Shown piece by piece: positions 25,634-35,226 of a stretch of DNA of 64,000 nucleotides. Position 1 is the first letter of the stretch, and every line of letters begins with the position of its first letter. Below the pieces are notes generated by a model. That model ran no database searches. It had not been told where the DNA came from and saw nothing but the letters and a program-made list of their open reading frames with translations. The stretch is taken from NCBI RefSeq assembly GCF_017994015.1, contig NZ_JAGOLP010000001.1, positions 62,001 to 126,000 of the forward strand. The letters are read 5' to 3'. This DNA is from Ferrovibrio sp. Its GTDB lineage: Bacteria > Pseudomonadota > Alphaproteobacteria > Ferrovibrionales > Ferrovibrionaceae. The position numbers were made by a program, and so were the translations under genes.

Positions 25634-26965
25634 ATGCAAAGCCTGTTGATGGATCTTGAGCGTATCAAGGATATGAGCTTCACCGGCCGGGTGGTCTCGA
25701 TCCAGGGCCTGCTGGTTGAGGTGGCCGGGGTGGAACGCTACCTGTCGATCGGCTCGCGGGTGCGCCTGCTGGCACGCGACAACCGCGTGGTGGAAGGCGA
25801 AGTGGTGGGTTTCCGGCAAAATCGCGCCCTGCTGATGCCCTATGGCTCGCTGGAAGGCGTCGGCCTTGGCACCCGCGCCGTGGTGGCCGAGGAACAGCCG
25901 GTGGTCTATCCGGATGTGAGCTGGCTCGGTCGCGTTATCGACGGCCAGGGCAAGCCGCTGGATGGCGGCCCGCCGCTGACCAATGGTCTGCGCCCCTATC
26001 CTTTGCGCAACAATCCGCCGCCGGCCAATTCGCGCCGCCGCGTCGGCCCCAAGATCGACCTTGGCATTCGCGCCATCAACACCTTCATTTCCTGCTGCCG
26101 GGGCCAGCGTATGGGCATCTTCGCCGGCTCGGGCGTGGGTAAATCCGTGCTGCTGTCGATGATGGCGCGCTACACCGAGGCCGATGTGAACGTGGTGGGC
26201 CTGATCGGCGAACGTGGCCGCGAGGTGCAGGAATTCATCGAGGACGATCTTGGCCCGGCCGGCCTGGCGCGCACCGTGGTGGTGGTGGCGACTTCGGATG
26301 AAAGCGCCCTGGTGCGGCGCCAGGCGGCCTACATGACCCTGACGCTGGCGGAGTTTTTCCGTGATCTGGGGCTACAGGTGCTGTGCCTGATGGATTCGGT
26401 CACCCGCTTTGCCATGGCACAGCGCGAGATCGGGCTTTCCGGCGGCGAACCGCCCACCACCAAGGGCTATCCGCCGACCGCCTTTGCCGAATTGCCGCGC
26501 CTGCTGGAACGCGCCGGCCCCGGCATCGGCGAAGGCAGCATCACCGGCCTGTTCACCGTGCTGGTGGATGGCGACGACCATAATGAGCCGATTGCCGACG
26601 CAGTGCGCGGCATTCTTGACGGCCATATCGTGATGGAACGCCGCATCGCCGAACGCGGCCGCTATCCGGCGATCAATATCCTGCGGTCGATCTCTCGCAC
26701 CATGCCGGGCTGCAACAGCGTGACCGAGAATGAACTGGTGAACCGCGCCCGGCAATTGATGGCGGCTTATGAGGACATGGCCGAACTGATCCGGCTTGGC
26801 GCCTATCGCATGGGCTCTGATCCGCGCGTGGATGAAGCGATTCGCTACCAGCCGGCGCTGGATGCCTTCCTCAAGCAGCAGAAGAGCGAACGCGCCGATC
26901 TGGGTTCCTGCTATGTCGGCCTGGCCGATATCTTTGCCACCGGCGATGCGCAGATGGCGCGCTGA
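25634..26965 (+). CDS. fliI: Flagellum-specific ATPase FliI
   Basis: Cytoplasmic ATPase that drives export of flagellar components through the type III apparatus. The 443 residues include the beta-barrel N-domain, Walker [17 protein letters not shown] near 162-177, the ATPase segment [21 protein letters not shown] and a helical C-domain. Distinction from F-type ATPase beta: the EPP(T)[20 protein letters not shown] segment is flagellar/T3SS specific. fliJ follows by 14 bp, and ctrA is divergent, a neighbourhood known in Rhodospirillales. Confidence 0.96.
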   Translation: MQSLLMDLERIKDMSFTGRVVSIQGLLVEVAGVERYLSIGSRVRLLARDNRVVEGEVVGFRQNRALLMPYGSLEGVGLGTRAVVAEEQPVVYPDVSWLGRVIDGQGKPLDGGPPLTNGLRPYPLRNNPPPANSRRRVGPKIDLGIRAINTFISCCRGQRMGIFAGSGVGKSVLLSMMARYTEADVNVVGLIGERGREVQEFIEDDLGPAGLARTVVVVATSDESALVRRQAAYMTLTLAEFFRDLGLQVLCLMDSVTRFAMAQREIGLSGGEPPTTKGYPPTAFAELPRLLERAGPGIGEGSITGLFTVLVDGDDHNEPIADAVRGILDGHIVMERRIAERGRYPAINILRSISRTMPGCNSVTENELVNRARQLMAAYEDMAELIRLGAYRMGSDPRVDEAIRYQPALDAFLKQQKSERADLGSCYVGLADIFATGDAQMAR

Positions 26966-26979
26966 GAAAGGCTTGAACC

Positions 26980-27411
26980 ATGCGTGGCCTGGATGGATTG
27001 ATCCGCCTGTCGAAATGGCGCCTGGATGACAAGCGCCGGGTGATCGTGGACCTGGAAGTGCTGCGCGCCGAACTGGAGCGCCAGATTGCGGCCCTGGATG
27101 ACGAACTGGAGCGCGAGCGCCGCTTTGCCGCCACCTCGCTGGAAGCCGGCTATGCCTTCACCGGCTATCGCCGGGTGAATCGCGAGAAGGTGGACCGCCT
27201 GATGGCGTCACGCGAGGAGGTGCTGGACAAGATCGCCGCCGCCCAGGAGGAAGTGAACGAGGCTTTCCGCGAATTGAAGAAATACGAATTGGTGAAGGAA
27301 AACCGCCTGGCGCAATTGGCCCGTGAACAGGCAGCGCGTGAACAGGCCGAACTGGACGAGGCCGGCCTGCAAGGCTTCCTGCGCCAGAACCAGCCCGAGC
27401 CGGGGCGCTGA
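26980..27411 (+). CDS. fliJ: Flagellar export protein FliJ-like
   Basis: A 143-residue, highly charged coiled-coil protein (heptad-rich from about residue 15 to 125), of the length and composition of FliJ, the chaperone-escort that links FliI to FlhA. Conserved primary sequence in FliJ is low, so the call rests on the position immediately after fliI (14 bp), the length, and the basic N-terminus with LIRLSKWRLDDKRR. An unrelated coiled-coil is unlikely in this place. Confidence 0.8.
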   Translation: MRGLDGLIRLSKWRLDDKRRVIVDLEVLRAELERQIAALDDELERERRFAATSLEAGYAFTGYRRVNREKVDRLMASREEVLDKIAAAQEEVNEAFRELKKYELVKENRLAQLAREQAAREQAELDEAGLQGFLRQNQPEPGR

Positions 27412-27416
27412 AAGAC

Positions 27417-27444
27417 TTGCGCGGAGCAGGCCAGGCGCTATTGT
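27417..27444 (+). promoter_or_regulatory. Promoter of the DUF1348-tetR-GST operon
   Basis: TTGCGC (27417-27422), 16 bp, TATTGT (27439-27444). The -10 element lies inside the palindromic operator at 27438-27461, so a bound repressor would block the polymerase. The -35 overlaps nothing else; fliJ ends at 27411. Confidence 0.45.
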
Positions 27445-27461
27445 ACCGATAGGTACAATAG
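27438..27461. promoter_or_regulatory. Perfect palindromic operator, probably for the adjacent TetR
   Basis: Arms CTATTGTACC (27438-27447) and GGTACAATAG (27452-27461) are perfect inverted 10-bp copies around a 4-nt spacer. This size and symmetry are typical of TetR-family operators. It lies 12 bp before the first gene of an operon whose second gene is a TetR regulator. Confidence 0.7.
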
Positions 27462-27473
27462 CGGAGACCAGCC

Positions 27474-27950
27474 ATGAGCCGCCCACCCCTGCCGCCCTTC
27501 AGCGCCGAGAGCGCCGCACAGAAAGCCCGCCTGGCCGAAGATGCCTGGAACAGCCGCGACCCGGCCCGCGTGGCTTTGGCCTATACCGAGGATAGCTGGT
27601 GGCGCAATCGCGCCGAATTTGTGCAGGGCCGCGCCGCCATTGAGGCCTTCCTGCAGCGTAAATGGCAGCGCGAACTGGATTACCGGCTGATCAAGGAGGT
27701 ATGGGCCTTCACCGGCAACCGCATCGCCGCGCGCTTCGCCTATGAATGGCATGACGATAGCGGCCAATGGTATCGCAGCCATGGCAACGAGCAGTGGGAA
27801 TTCGACGAATATGGCCTGATGCGGCGCCGCGAGGCCAGCATCAACGATCTGCGTATCAGCGCTGCCGAGCGCAAATTCCTGTGGCCGCGCGGCACGGATA
27901 ACGACCGGCGGCCGGATGATTATCCAGGTCTTTCCGCCCTGGGCCTGTGA
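27474..27950 (+). CDS. DUF1348 / NTF2-like (SnoaL-type) protein
   Basis: A 158-residue protein of the DUF1348 family with the cone-shaped NTF2-like fold. Characteristic segments: [74 protein letters not shown] and INDLRI. The function of the family is not established; members often lie next to regulators of oxidative or xenobiotic stress. It is the first gene behind a palindromic operator, and its TGA overlaps the tetR ATG by one base. Confidence 0.85.
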   Translation: MSRPPLPPFSAESAAQKARLAEDAWNSRDPARVALAYTEDSWWRNRAEFVQGRAAIEAFLQRKWQRELDYRLIKEVWAFTGNRIAARFAYEWHDDSGQWYRSHGNEQWEFDEYGLMRRREASINDLRISAAERKFLWPRGTDNDRRPDDYPGLSALGL

Positions 27951-28510
27951 TGCCGGCAGCATTGATCAGCCGCGACGACGCCCTGGCGCGCATCGCCGAG
28001 GTGTTTCGCAGTCGTGGCTATGAAGGCGCCTCGCTGAGCGCCTTGAGCGCGGCCAGCGGCCTGGGCAAAGGCAGCCTCTATCACTACTTCCCCGGCGGCA
28101 AGGAGCAGATGGCGGCCGAAGTACTGGCGCATATCGATGCCTGGTTCGAGGCCGCAATCTATGCCCCGCTGCACAGCGCCCAGGATGCGCCGGCCGCCAT
28201 CGCCGCCATGTTCGGCGCCACCGAGCGTTATTTCCATGGCGGCGGCCGTGTCTGCCTGATGGGCGCCTTTGCCCTGGATGCCACGCGCGACCGTTTCGCC
28301 GCCGCCCTGCAAAGCTATTTCGCCCGCTGGGTGGCAGCCCTGGCCGCCGCCCTGCGCCGCGCCGGCATGCAACAGGCGCAAAGCCAGGCCGAAGCCGTGG
28401 TGGCCGGCATCCAGGGCGCACTTACCTTGGCCCGGGCGCTGGATGATGCGGCGCTGTTCCGCCGCCGGCTGCACGAGATGCAGCAGGATTTGCTGGCGGG
28501 CCTTGCCTAA
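27950..28510 (+). CDS. TetR/AcrR-family transcriptional repressor
   Basis: A 186-residue regulator. The helix-turn-helix domain (about 10-55) reads ALARIAEVFRSRGYEGASLSALS...GLGKGSLYHYFPGGKEQMA, diagnostic of TetR; the C-terminal half, with RVCLMGAFALDATRDRF, resembles the LmrA/YxaF subgroup. Start ATG at 27950 overlaps the preceding stop codon by one base. Likely represses its own operon via the palindrome at 27438-27461; the inducer is unknown. GST and isomerase genes follow, suggesting an electrophile or aromatic inducer (inference). Confidence 0.9.
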   Translation: MPAALISRDDALARIAEVFRSRGYEGASLSALSAASGLGKGSLYHYFPGGKEQMAAEVLAHIDAWFEAAIYAPLHSAQDAPAAIAAMFGATERYFHGGGRVCLMGAFALDATRDRFAAALQSYFARWVAALAAALRRAGMQQAQSQAEAVVAGIQGALTLARALDDAALFRRRLHEMQQDLLAGLA

Positions 28511-28557
28511 CGCTGCGTAAGCGCGCTTAGATTCTCTCCAATCATGGGGAGGAAATC

Positions 28558-29466
28558 ATGCCAGAGCTGATTCTGCATCATTACGGCACGTCGCCATTTT
28601 CCGAAAAGGTGCGTATCGCCTTTGGCATCAAGCAGCTGGCCTGGCATTCCGTCACCATCCCGGTGATCATGCCGAAACCGGACCTGATGCCGCTGACCGG
28701 CGGCTATCGCAAAACACCGGTCTTGCAGATCGGCGCCGATATCTATTGTGACAGCCAGGTGATCCTGCGCGAACTGGATCGCCGCTATCCAAATCCGCCG
28801 CTCGGCACTGGCACATTGGCCGAAGGTTTTGCCTTCTGGTCCGATCATCCGCTGTTCAGCGCCGCCGTGGCCACCGCCTTTGGCATCATGGGCGAACATC
28901 TGCCCGATGCCTTCTTTGCTGACCGCGCCGCGTTTTCCGGCCGCAGCCTGGATCGCAGCAAACTGAAAATGCAGGCCGCCGTGATGCAGGGGCCGTTACG
29001 CGCCCATCTCGGCTGGGCCGAAAACTCCTTGCGCGACGGCCGCGCCTTCCTGTTGGGCGACGCTCCGGGCCTGGCCGATCTGGCGCTGTATCATCCGGTG
29101 TGGTTCGTGCGCGACCGTGCCAAGAGCGATGCCCTGGCTGACCTGCCGCTGCTGAATGCCTGGGCCGACCGCATCGCCGCCTTCGGCCATGGCACGCGCC
29201 ATGACATGACAGGCAGCGCCGCCCTGGCGGTGGCGCTGGCGGCACAGCCCGCTGCCGATACACGCGGCGTGGCGCCGAATGCGCTTGGCCTCAAGCCCGG
29301 CCAGCGGGTGAGCGTGACACCCGACGATACCGGCCGCGATGCAACCATCGGCGAGCTGGTGGCGCTGGACCAGCAAAGCGTGACCATCCGCCGCGAAGCG
29401 CCGGAATGCGGCCTGGTGCATGTGCATTTCCCGCGCGCCGGCTTCATCCTTGCGCCTGCCGCCTGA
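28558..29466 (+). CDS. Glutathione S-transferase-like protein with C-terminal extension
   Basis: A 302-residue protein. Residues 1-~80 form a GST N-terminal thioredoxin fold (HHYGTSPFSEKVRIAFG, TPVLQIGADIYCDSQVI), and ~85-215 the helical GST C-domain (LADLALYHPVW). It then continues for about 80 residues with a beta-rich segment (ALGLKPGQRVSVTPDD...ATIGELVALDQQSVTIRREAP), unusual for a GST and possibly a small barrel domain. The Ser of SPFSEK is the likely catalytic position. It lies 47 bp after tetR with a good ribosome-binding site (GGGAGGAAATC). Confidence 0.82.
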   Translation: MPELILHHYGTSPFSEKVRIAFGIKQLAWHSVTIPVIMPKPDLMPLTGGYRKTPVLQIGADIYCDSQVILRELDRRYPNPPLGTGTLAEGFAFWSDHPLFSAAVATAFGIMGEHLPDAFFADRAAFSGRSLDRSKLKMQAAVMQGPLRAHLGWAENSLRDGRAFLLGDAPGLADLALYHPVWFVRDRAKSDALADLPLLNAWADRIAAFGHGTRHDMTGSAALAVALAAQPAADTRGVAPNALGLKPGQRVSVTPDDTGRDATIGELVALDQQSVTIRREAPECGLVHVHFPRAGFILAPAA

Positions 29467-29480
29467 ACCGGAGCAAAACC

Positions 29481-30086
29481 ATGGCCCGCCTGGAAGTTTT
29501 CTACGACGTTTCAAGCCCCTGGACCTATCTGGCCTTTCACAATCTGCAACCGATGGCGCAGCGCTTGGGCGAGCCAATCGAATGGAAGCCGATCCTGGTT
29601 GGCGGCGTGTTCAACGCGGTCAATCCCAGCGTTTATGCCATGCGCGAGAATCCGGTGCCGGCCAAAGCCAGTTACATGCAGAAGGATTTGCAGGATTGGG
29701 CGCGACAGGCCGGGCTGAAGATCAAGTTTCCGCCCAGCGTGTTTCCGGTCAACAGCGTGAAGGCGATGCGCGCCTGCATCTGGGCCGAATCGATGGGCAA
29801 GCAGGCCGCACTGGCGCGCGCCTGTTTTGAACTCTATTGGGGCGAGGACAAGGATATCAGCCAGGAAATTGTGCTGGCCGAGGCCTGTGCCCGCGCCGGG
29901 CTGGACAAGGCCGGCTTGCAGCAGGCGGTGAATGATGCCGAGATCAAGGCCGAATTGAAGGCCAATACCGATGAAGTGATCTCACGCGGCGGCTTCGGCT
30001 CACCCACCATTTTCGTCGATGGCCACGACATGTATTTCGGCAATGATAGGCTGGCGCTGATCGAGGCGGCGCTGAAAGCCGGCTAG
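29481..30086 (+). CDS. 2-hydroxychromene-2-carboxylate isomerase family (DsbA-fold)
   Basis: A 201-residue glutathione-dependent isomerase of the DsbA/kappa-GST fold. FYDVSSPWTYLAFHNLQPM near residues 7-25 has the catalytic Ser in place of the thioredoxin CxxC; GGFGSPTIFVDGHDMYFGNDRL near the C-terminus is the family signature. In naphthalene degradation HCCA isomerase (NahD) isomerises a ring-cleavage product, but many family members belong to other pathways. No other aromatic catabolic genes are nearby. Its 3' end overlaps the convergent lysE-like gene by 4 bp. Confidence 0.88.
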   Translation: MARLEVFYDVSSPWTYLAFHNLQPMAQRLGEPIEWKPILVGGVFNAVNPSVYAMRENPVPAKASYMQKDLQDWARQAGLKIKFPPSVFPVNSVKAMRACIWAESMGKQAALARACFELYWGEDKDISQEIVLAEACARAGLDKAGLQQAVNDAEIKAELKANTDEVISRGGFGSPTIFVDGHDMYFGNDRLALIEAALKAG

Positions 30087-30721
30087 TTTCGCCGCAGCAG
30101 CAACCCGCCGCCGGATTGCCACAAAGCCTGCAATGAAAAGCCGATGAACATCAGCCCGGTGGCGCGGGTGATCAGCAGGGCATGGCGGCGATAGAGCCGG
30201 CGCACCGGCGGCAGGCCGATAATGGCAATCAGCAGCAGGTCGGCGGCGATGAAGCCGATAAAGGCGGCGCCGAGCAGGGGCGGCAGGTTGGCCCAGGTGA
30301 GCTGCGCCGATTGGCTGGCGAGCAAGGCCGTGAACATCGCCACACTGACCGGATAACCTTTTGGATTGGTGAGGCCGAAGGCAACGCCGCGCAGCACCGG
30401 GCGATCAACGCGCTGGTCGGTGCCGCCATCTTCGGTGGCCTTGGCACGCAAGGCTTTCCAGCCGAGCCAGAACAGATAGATGCCGCAGACCAGACCGAGC
30501 AGGTCAAAAGCCAGCCGGCCAAGCGAGGCCGAGCCGACAATGGCGGTGAGCGCCAGGCTGGCCCAGACAATATCGCCAGCCAGATGGCCGCCGACAAAAT
30601 TCAGGCCGGCGCGGCGGCCCTGGCCGGCGACGATGCCAAGCAGGGCGAGGAAAGCCGGGCCGGGCATCAGCACATAGGCGGCGCCGGCAAGAAAAGTGGC
30701 AAGCAGCAGGGTGTATTCCAT
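30083..30721 (-). CDS. LysE/RhtB-family amino-acid exporter
   Basis: Inner-membrane transporter with six predicted helices over 212 residues. The N-terminal half has the family pattern (YVLMPGPAFLALLGIVAGQGRRAGLNFVGGHLAGD) and the middle contains GVAFGLTNPKGYPVSVAMFTALL, the conserved N-P-K motif. Substrates of the family are amino acids such as lysine, threonine and homoserine, or cadmium in CadD relatives. It is convergent with the isomerase and 70 bp from the divergent 2H phosphoesterase. Confidence 0.87.
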   Translation of the reverse strand: MEYTLLLATFLAGAAYVLMPGPAFLALLGIVAGQGRRAGLNFVGGHLAGDIVWASLALTAIVGSASLGRLAFDLLGLVCGIYLFWLGWKALRAKATEDGGTDQRVDRPVLRGVAFGLTNPKGYPVSVAMFTALLASQSAQLTWANLPPLLGAAFIGFIAADLLLIAIIGLPPVRRLYRRHALLITRATGLMFIGFSLQALWQSGGGLLLRRN

Positions 30722-30791
30722 CAGGTAAAGCTAACGGATGACAGCCCGGCGGTGGAAGGCTTAGATTTGGCATCATGCATGATGGCCGGCC

Positions 30792-31304
30792 ATGAGCATT
30801 GCCCTGATCGCCATCCCGAATTGGGAGGAAGGCGCCGCCAGCTGGATTGACGCGATCCGCCGCACGCATGACCCGCAACATGGCATGGTGCCGGCGCATG
30901 TGACGCTGGTTTTTCCCACCGAAAGCCTGAGCGAAGCCACGGTGAGTGCCGCCGCCGCCATCCTGGCCGCCAGCTTTGCGCCGTTTGACATCGCCTGCGA
31001 CCGACTGAGCTGGTATAGCGACCCGCGCGGCGGCAAATATCCCAATCTGGTCTACCTGCATCCCGATGCCAGCAGCGCCTGGGTGCTGAACGAGATGCGC
31101 GAACAATTGCCGCAGGAAGGCGAGTTTGATCCGCATGTGACGCTATCGCGTTTCGGCGCGGTCTATTCCGCCAAGGCCTTTTTGCGCCAGTTTGGCGAGG
31201 ATGTGATGCCGCCGGCGCGCGGCCGCATAGACGCCTTGCATCTGCTGGCAATCCGGAATGGCCAGGTCAGCATGCTGCGGCACTTCGCCCTGACGGGCGA
31301 ATAA
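30792..31304 (+). CDS. 2H phosphoesterase / 2'-5' RNA ligase-like protein
   Basis: A 170-residue member of the 2H family. Both HxT signatures are present: His36-Val-Thr-Leu in MVPAHVTLVFP and His115-Val-Thr-Leu in FDPHVTLSRF. Family members such as ThpR hydrolyse cyclic or 2'-5' linked phosphodiesters (tRNA splicing products, ADP-ribose 1'',2'' cyclic phosphate); the natural substrate is unknown. No operon partner: it is divergent from lysE and convergent with a GST 5 bp away. Confidence 0.8.
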   Translation: MSIALIAIPNWEEGAASWIDAIRRTHDPQHGMVPAHVTLVFPTESLSEATVSAAAAILAASFAPFDIACDRLSWYSDPRGGKYPNLVYLHPDASSAWVLNEMREQLPQEGEFDPHVTLSRFGAVYSAKAFLRQFGEDVMPPARGRIDALHLLAIRNGQVSMLRHFALTGE

Positions 31305-31309
31305 AATTC

Positions 31310-31930
31310 TCAGGGCGTTTCGAGTGGATGCGCCTTGAAGGCCGGCAGCGCCTCGCAGGCGGTGGTGAGCGCTTCCAGATTGGGATAGACGCCCGGCGGC
31401 AGCAATTCCGGCAGCATCACGCGCAGGAAACTGACCGTGACGGCGGCGGTGATATCGGCCATGGAAAAATGCTCGCCCTGCAGCCAGGGCTGCGGCGACA
31501 CGGCTTCCAGCGCCACCAAGCCGCCGGTGGCCTGGCTTAGCAGCATCTGGCGCCAGGGTTCATGCACCTTCTCGGCCGGCCGGCGCCGCACTTCGTAGAT
31601 CGCCGCCACCGCCTTGTCGAGCACGCCGCAGGCTACCGCCATCAGGCGCAAACAATCGCGCCGCGCCTTGCCGCGGGGCGGCACCAGGCTTTTTGGCCCG
31701 GCCAGTTCCATCAGGTAATCCAGGATGGCGCCGGATTCGACCAGGGTTTCGCTATCTGAAAGCTGCAAGGCCGGCACGCGGCCGACCGGGTTGATTTCCA
31801 GGCCACGCTGCGGATTGGCGGTGACCGAGAGATATTCCCGCTCATGCGGGATATCCAGCAGGGTAAGCGCAATGGCAATGCGGCGGGTATAGGGTGAGAG
31901 ATTGCGGCCAATCAGTTTCATCGTGGTCAT
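31310..31930 (-). CDS. Glutathione S-transferase family protein
   Basis: GST with thioredoxin-fold N-domain (LIGRNLSPYTRRIAIALTLLDIPHERE, NPVGRVPALQLSDSETLVESGAI) and an all-helical C-domain ending KAHPLETP. I start at the ATG at 31930 (206 residues), which has GGAGGG 6 nt upstream; a GTG at 31942 would add four residues. SPYTRR places a Ser in the catalytic loop. It is unrelated in sequence to the other two GSTs of this window and sits 47 bp downstream of leuB in the same direction. Confidence 0.88.
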   Translation of the reverse strand: MTTMKLIGRNLSPYTRRIAIALTLLDIPHEREYLSVTANPQRGLEINPVGRVPALQLSDSETLVESGAILDYLMELAGPKSLVPPRGKARRDCLRLMAVACGVLDKAVAAIYEVRRRPAEKVHEPWRQMLLSQATGGLVALEAVSPQPWLQGEHFSMADITAAVTVSFLRVMLPELLPPGVYPNLEALTTACEALPAFKAHPLETP

Positions 31931-31977
31931 CAATCCCTCCACCTATCAATGCTGGAGCGAGTATAGCCGTTTCGGCG

Positions 31978-33087
31978 TTACGCCGCCAGCTTGTCCAGCT
32001 CCCTCAACAGCGCATCGCCCATGCCGGTGGTGCCAACCTTGGCCGAGCCACCACCCAGATCAGCGGTGCGCACACCGCTGCCCAGCACCTTCTCTGCCGC
32101 CTGATCGATCAGGTCGGCATCCTGGCCGAGATCGAAGGCATAGCGCAGGGCCATCGAGAAACTCTGGATCGTGGCGAGCGGATTGGCAATGCCCTTGCCG
32201 GCAATATCCGGCGCCGAACCATGCACCGGCTCGAACAAAGCCATGCGGCGGCCGGTTACCGGGTCAGCCGCACCGAGGGAAGCAGACGGCAGCATGCCGA
32301 GCGAGCCCGTGAGCATCGCGGCAGCATCCGACAGGATATCGCCGAACAGGTTGTCGGTCACCATCACGTCGAACTGCTTCGGCGCCCGCACCAACTGCAT
32401 GGCGCCATTATCGGCATACATATGCTCCAGCTTCACATCCTGGTATTTTTCCTGATGCAGCTTGGTGACTTCCTCGCGCCACAGCACGCCGGATTCCATC
32501 ACATTGGCCTTTTCCAGCGAGGTCAGCTTGCCATTGCGCTTCTGTGCCAATTCGAACGCCACGGCGGCGACACGGCGGATTTCGCTGGTGGTGTAAACCT
32601 GGGTATTGATGCCGCGGCGCTCGCCATTGGGCAGGGTCTCGATACCGCGCGGCTGGCCGAAATACACACCGCCGGTCAATTCGCGCACGATCATGATATC
32701 CAGGCCCTGGACGATCTCGGGCTTCAGCGTGCTGGCTTCCACCAGTGCATCGAAGCACTTGGCCGGGCGCAGATTGGCGAACAGGTCCATTTCCTTGCGC
32801 AGCCGCAGCAGGCCGCGTTCCGGCTTCTTGTCGAAGGACAGGTTATCCCATTGCGGGCCGCCCACGGCGCCGAGCAGCACCACGCCGCAATCCAGCGCGG
32901 TTTCCATGGTCTTGTCGGCCAGCGGCGTACCATGCTTCTCATAGGCCGAACCGCCGACCAGATCTTCCTTCACGTTGAACGAGACATGGCGGCGCTTGTC
33001 CATCCATTCGATGACGCGGCGCACTTCACCCATCACCTCGGGGCCGATCCCGTCACCGGGCAGCATCAGCATGGTACGATTGGACAT
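31978..33087 (-). CDS. leuB: 3-isopropylmalate dehydrogenase
   Basis: Oxidative decarboxylation of 3-isopropylmalate to 2-oxoisocaproate in leucine biosynthesis. The 369 residues contain [12 protein letters not shown] near 8-19, [31 protein letters not shown] (substrate loop) and [20 protein letters not shown], all typical. It follows leuD in the same direction after 101 bp that hold an inverted pair of REP-like palindromes, which may separate its expression from leuCD. leuA is not in the window. Confidence 0.97.
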   Translation of the reverse strand: MSNRTMLMLPGDGIGPEVMGEVRRVIEWMDKRRHVSFNVKEDLVGGSAYEKHGTPLADKTMETALDCGVVLLGAVGGPQWDNLSFDKKPERGLLRLRKEMDLFANLRPAKCFDALVEASTLKPEIVQGLDIMIVRELTGGVYFGQPRGIETLPNGERRGINTQVYTTSEIRRVAAVAFELAQKRNGKLTSLEKANVMESGVLWREEVTKLHQEKYQDVKLEHMYADNGAMQLVRAPKQFDVMVTDNLFGDILSDAAAMLTGSLGMLPSASLGAADPVTGRRMALFEPVHGSAPDIAGKGIANPLATIQSFSMALRYAFDLGQDADLIDQAAEKVLGSGVRTADLGGGSAKVGTTGMGDALLRELDKLAA

Positions 33088-33114
33088 GGTGTTTCCTTTT
33101 CTTGAAGTTCAGCA

Positions 33115-33179
33115 CTCGTCACCCCCGGGCTTGACCCGGGGGTCTCAGAGATGCGCGGATCAAGTCCGCGCATGACGAG
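33115..33179. repeat. Head-to-head pair of 32-bp REP-like palindromes
   Basis: Unit A (33115-33146) begins CTCGTCA, continues with an 8-bp stem around the loop CTTGA, and ends TCTC. Unit B (33148-33179) is the inverted copy, with a 9-bp stem around TCAAG and ending TGACGAG; only one base separates them. The whole also pairs through its outer CTCGTCA/TGACGAG arms. It has the same architecture as the pair at 24552-24644. It lies between leuD and leuB and could halt transcription or protect mRNA ends. Confidence 0.8.
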
Positions 33180-33188
33180 GGTGGCAGA

Positions 33189-33818
33189 TCAGGCGGTGCG
33201 GCCGGCCTGGGCATAGCGCCAGGGCTGGCTGGCACGCTGGCGGGTCTCGTAATCGTCGATACTGGTTTTCTTCTCCAGCGTCAGGCCGATATTGTCGAGG
33301 CCGTTGAGCAGGCAATGCTTCTTGAAGGCATCGATCTCAAACTTGATCACGCCGCCATCCGGGCCGGTGATTTCCTGGCGATCCAGGTCAACCGTGACGC
33401 GGGCATTCTGGCCGCGCTTGGCATCATCCATCAGCTTGTCCACATCTTCCTGCGGCAGCTTGATCGGCAGAATGCCGTTCTGGAAGCAGTTATTGTAGAA
33501 GATATCGGCAAAGCTGGTGGAGATGACGCAGCGGATGCCGTAATCGAGCAAGGCCCAGGGGGCATGTTCGCGGCTGGAACCGCAGCCGAAATTGTCGCCG
33601 GCCACCAGAATCTGCGCGCCCTGGTATTGCGGCTGATTCATGAAGAAATCGGGATTCTTCTTGCCTTCGGCATCTTCGCGTAATTCAAAAAACAGGCCGC
33701 GCGCCAGGCCGGTGCGCTCCACTGTCTTGAGGAACTGCTTCGGGATGATCATGTCGGTATCGACATTGAGCATCGGCAGCGGTGCTGCCACGGCGGTCAG
33801 AGTGGTGAACTTGTCCAT
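33189..33818 (-). CDS. leuD: 3-isopropylmalate dehydratase small subunit
   Basis: Small subunit of the leucine-pathway isomerase that converts 2- to 3-isopropylmalate with LeuC. With the ATG at 33818 it has 209 residues, the normal length. Conserved segments: [47 protein letters not shown] (substrate-specificity loop) and [17 protein letters not shown]. An in-frame upstream extension of 12 codons lies in the 13-bp leuC spacer region and is unlikely. It is co-directional with leuC and 13 bp after it. Confidence 0.97.
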   Translation of the reverse strand: MDKFTTLTAVAAPLPMLNVDTDMIIPKQFLKTVERTGLARGLFFELREDAEGKKNPDFFMNQPQYQGAQILVAGDNFGCGSSREHAPWALLDYGIRCVISTSFADIFYNNCFQNGILPIKLPQEDVDKLMDDAKRGQNARVTVDLDRQEITGPDGGVIKFEIDAFKKHCLLNGLDNIGLTLEKKTSIDDYETRQRASQPWRYAQAGRTA

Positions 33819-33831
33819 GATGTTCTCTCCC

Positions 33832-35226
33832 TCAGAGGCTGCGCACGTCGGCAAGCTTGCCGGTGACGGCCGCCGCCACGGCCATTGCCGGGCTCATCAG
33901 ATGGGTGCGGCCACGCGGACCCTGGCGGCCTTCGAAATTGCGGTTCGAGGTTGAGGCGCAGCGTTCGCCCGGATTGAGCCGGTCGGCATTCATCGCCAGG
34001 CACATCGAGCAACCCGGCTCGCGCCATTCAAAGCCGGCTTCCAGAAACACCTTGTCCAGACCCTCTTCCTCAGCCTGGTGCTTCACCAGGCCGGAACCCG
34101 GCACCACCATGGCCTGCACACCCTGGGCCACCTTGCGGCCCTTGGCGACGGCGGCGGCGGCACGCAGATCCTCGATGCGGCCATTAGTGCAGGAGCCGAT
34201 GAAAACCCGCTGCACCGGCAGGCTATCCAGCTTTTCACCCGGCTTCAGGCCCATGTAATCCAGCGCCCGCACCAGGGCGGCGCGCTTGGCTTCATCGGCC
34301 ACCTCGGCCGGGTTTGGCACCACGCCGGTGATTGGCGCCACATCCTGCGGGCTGGTGCCCCAGGTGACATGCGGCACAATATCCTCGGCCTTGAGGAACA
34401 CCTCGGTGTCATACTTGGCGCCGTCGTCGGAAGGCAGCGTCTTCCACCAGGCCAGGGCCTGTTCCCAGGCAGCGCCCTTCGGCGCATGCGGGCGGCCCTT
34501 GAGGTATTCGAAAGTGGTTTCATCCGGCGCGATCAGGCCGGCGCGGGCGCCTGCCTCGATCGACATGTTGCACACCGTCATGCGGCCTTCCATGGACAGG
34601 CCACGGATCGCGCTGCCGGTATATTCCATCACATAGCCGGTGCCGCCGGCAGTGCCGATGCGGCCGATCACGGCGAGGATGATATCCTTCGCGGTCACGC
34701 CCGGGCCAAGCTGGCCATCCACATCGATGCGCATGTTCTTGGCGCGCTTCTGCTGCAAGGTCTGTGTCGCCAGCACATGCTCCACTTCCGAGGTGCCGAT
34801 GCCGAAAGCCAGGCTGCCGAAGGCGCCATGGGTGGCGGTGTGGCTGTCGCCGCATACGATGGTCATGCCCGGCTGGGTGAAACCCTGCTCGGGGCCGACA
34901 ATATGCACGATGCCCTGGTTGATATCGTTCATCGGGTAATAGACGACACCGAATTCCTTGGCATTCTTGTCCAGTGTCTCGACCTGGATGCGTGATTCCT
35001 CGTCGGCAATGATGCCTTTGAGGCGATCCGGCGTGGTCGGCACATTATGATCCGGCACCGCCACGGTGGCATCCGGGCGCCGCACCTTGCGGCCGGCGGC
35101 GCGCAGTCCGGCGAAAGCCTGCGGGCTGGTCACTTCATGCACCAGATGCAGATCGATATAGATCAGCTCTTCGGCAACCAGGTGGCTATCCCAGATTTTA
35201 TCGTAAAGCGTGCGGGGCGCGGTCAT
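33832..35226 (-). CDS. leuC: 3-isopropylmalate dehydratase large subunit
   Basis: Large, [4Fe-4S]-containing subunit of isopropylmalate isomerase. The ATG at 35226 gives 464 residues beginning [17 protein letters not shown], the family start; a much longer in-frame extension upstream is not coding. Cluster ligands are in FIGSCTNGR and [39 protein letters not shown] is another conserved block. It leads the leuC-leuD(-leuB) group and is divergent from the LysR regulator, 160 bp away. Confidence 0.97.
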   Translation of the reverse strand: MTAPRTLYDKIWDSHLVAEELIYIDLHLVHEVTSPQAFAGLRAAGRKVRRPDATVAVPDHNVPTTPDRLKGIIADEESRIQVETLDKNAKEFGVVYYPMNDINQGIVHIVGPEQGFTQPGMTIVCGDSHTATHGAFGSLAFGIGTSEVEHVLATQTLQQKRAKNMRIDVDGQLGPGVTAKDIILAVIGRIGTAGGTGYVMEYTGSAIRGLSMEGRMTVCNMSIEAGARAGLIAPDETTFEYLKGRPHAPKGAAWEQALAWWKTLPSDDGAKYDTEVFLKAEDIVPHVTWGTSPQDVAPITGVVPNPAEVADEAKRAALVRALDYMGLKPGEKLDSLPVQRVFIGSCTNGRIEDLRAAAAVAKGRKVAQGVQAMVVPGSGLVKHQAEEEGLDKVFLEAGFEWREPGCSMCLAMNADRLNPGERCASTSNRNFEGRQGPRGRTHLMSPAMAVAAAVTGKLADVRSL

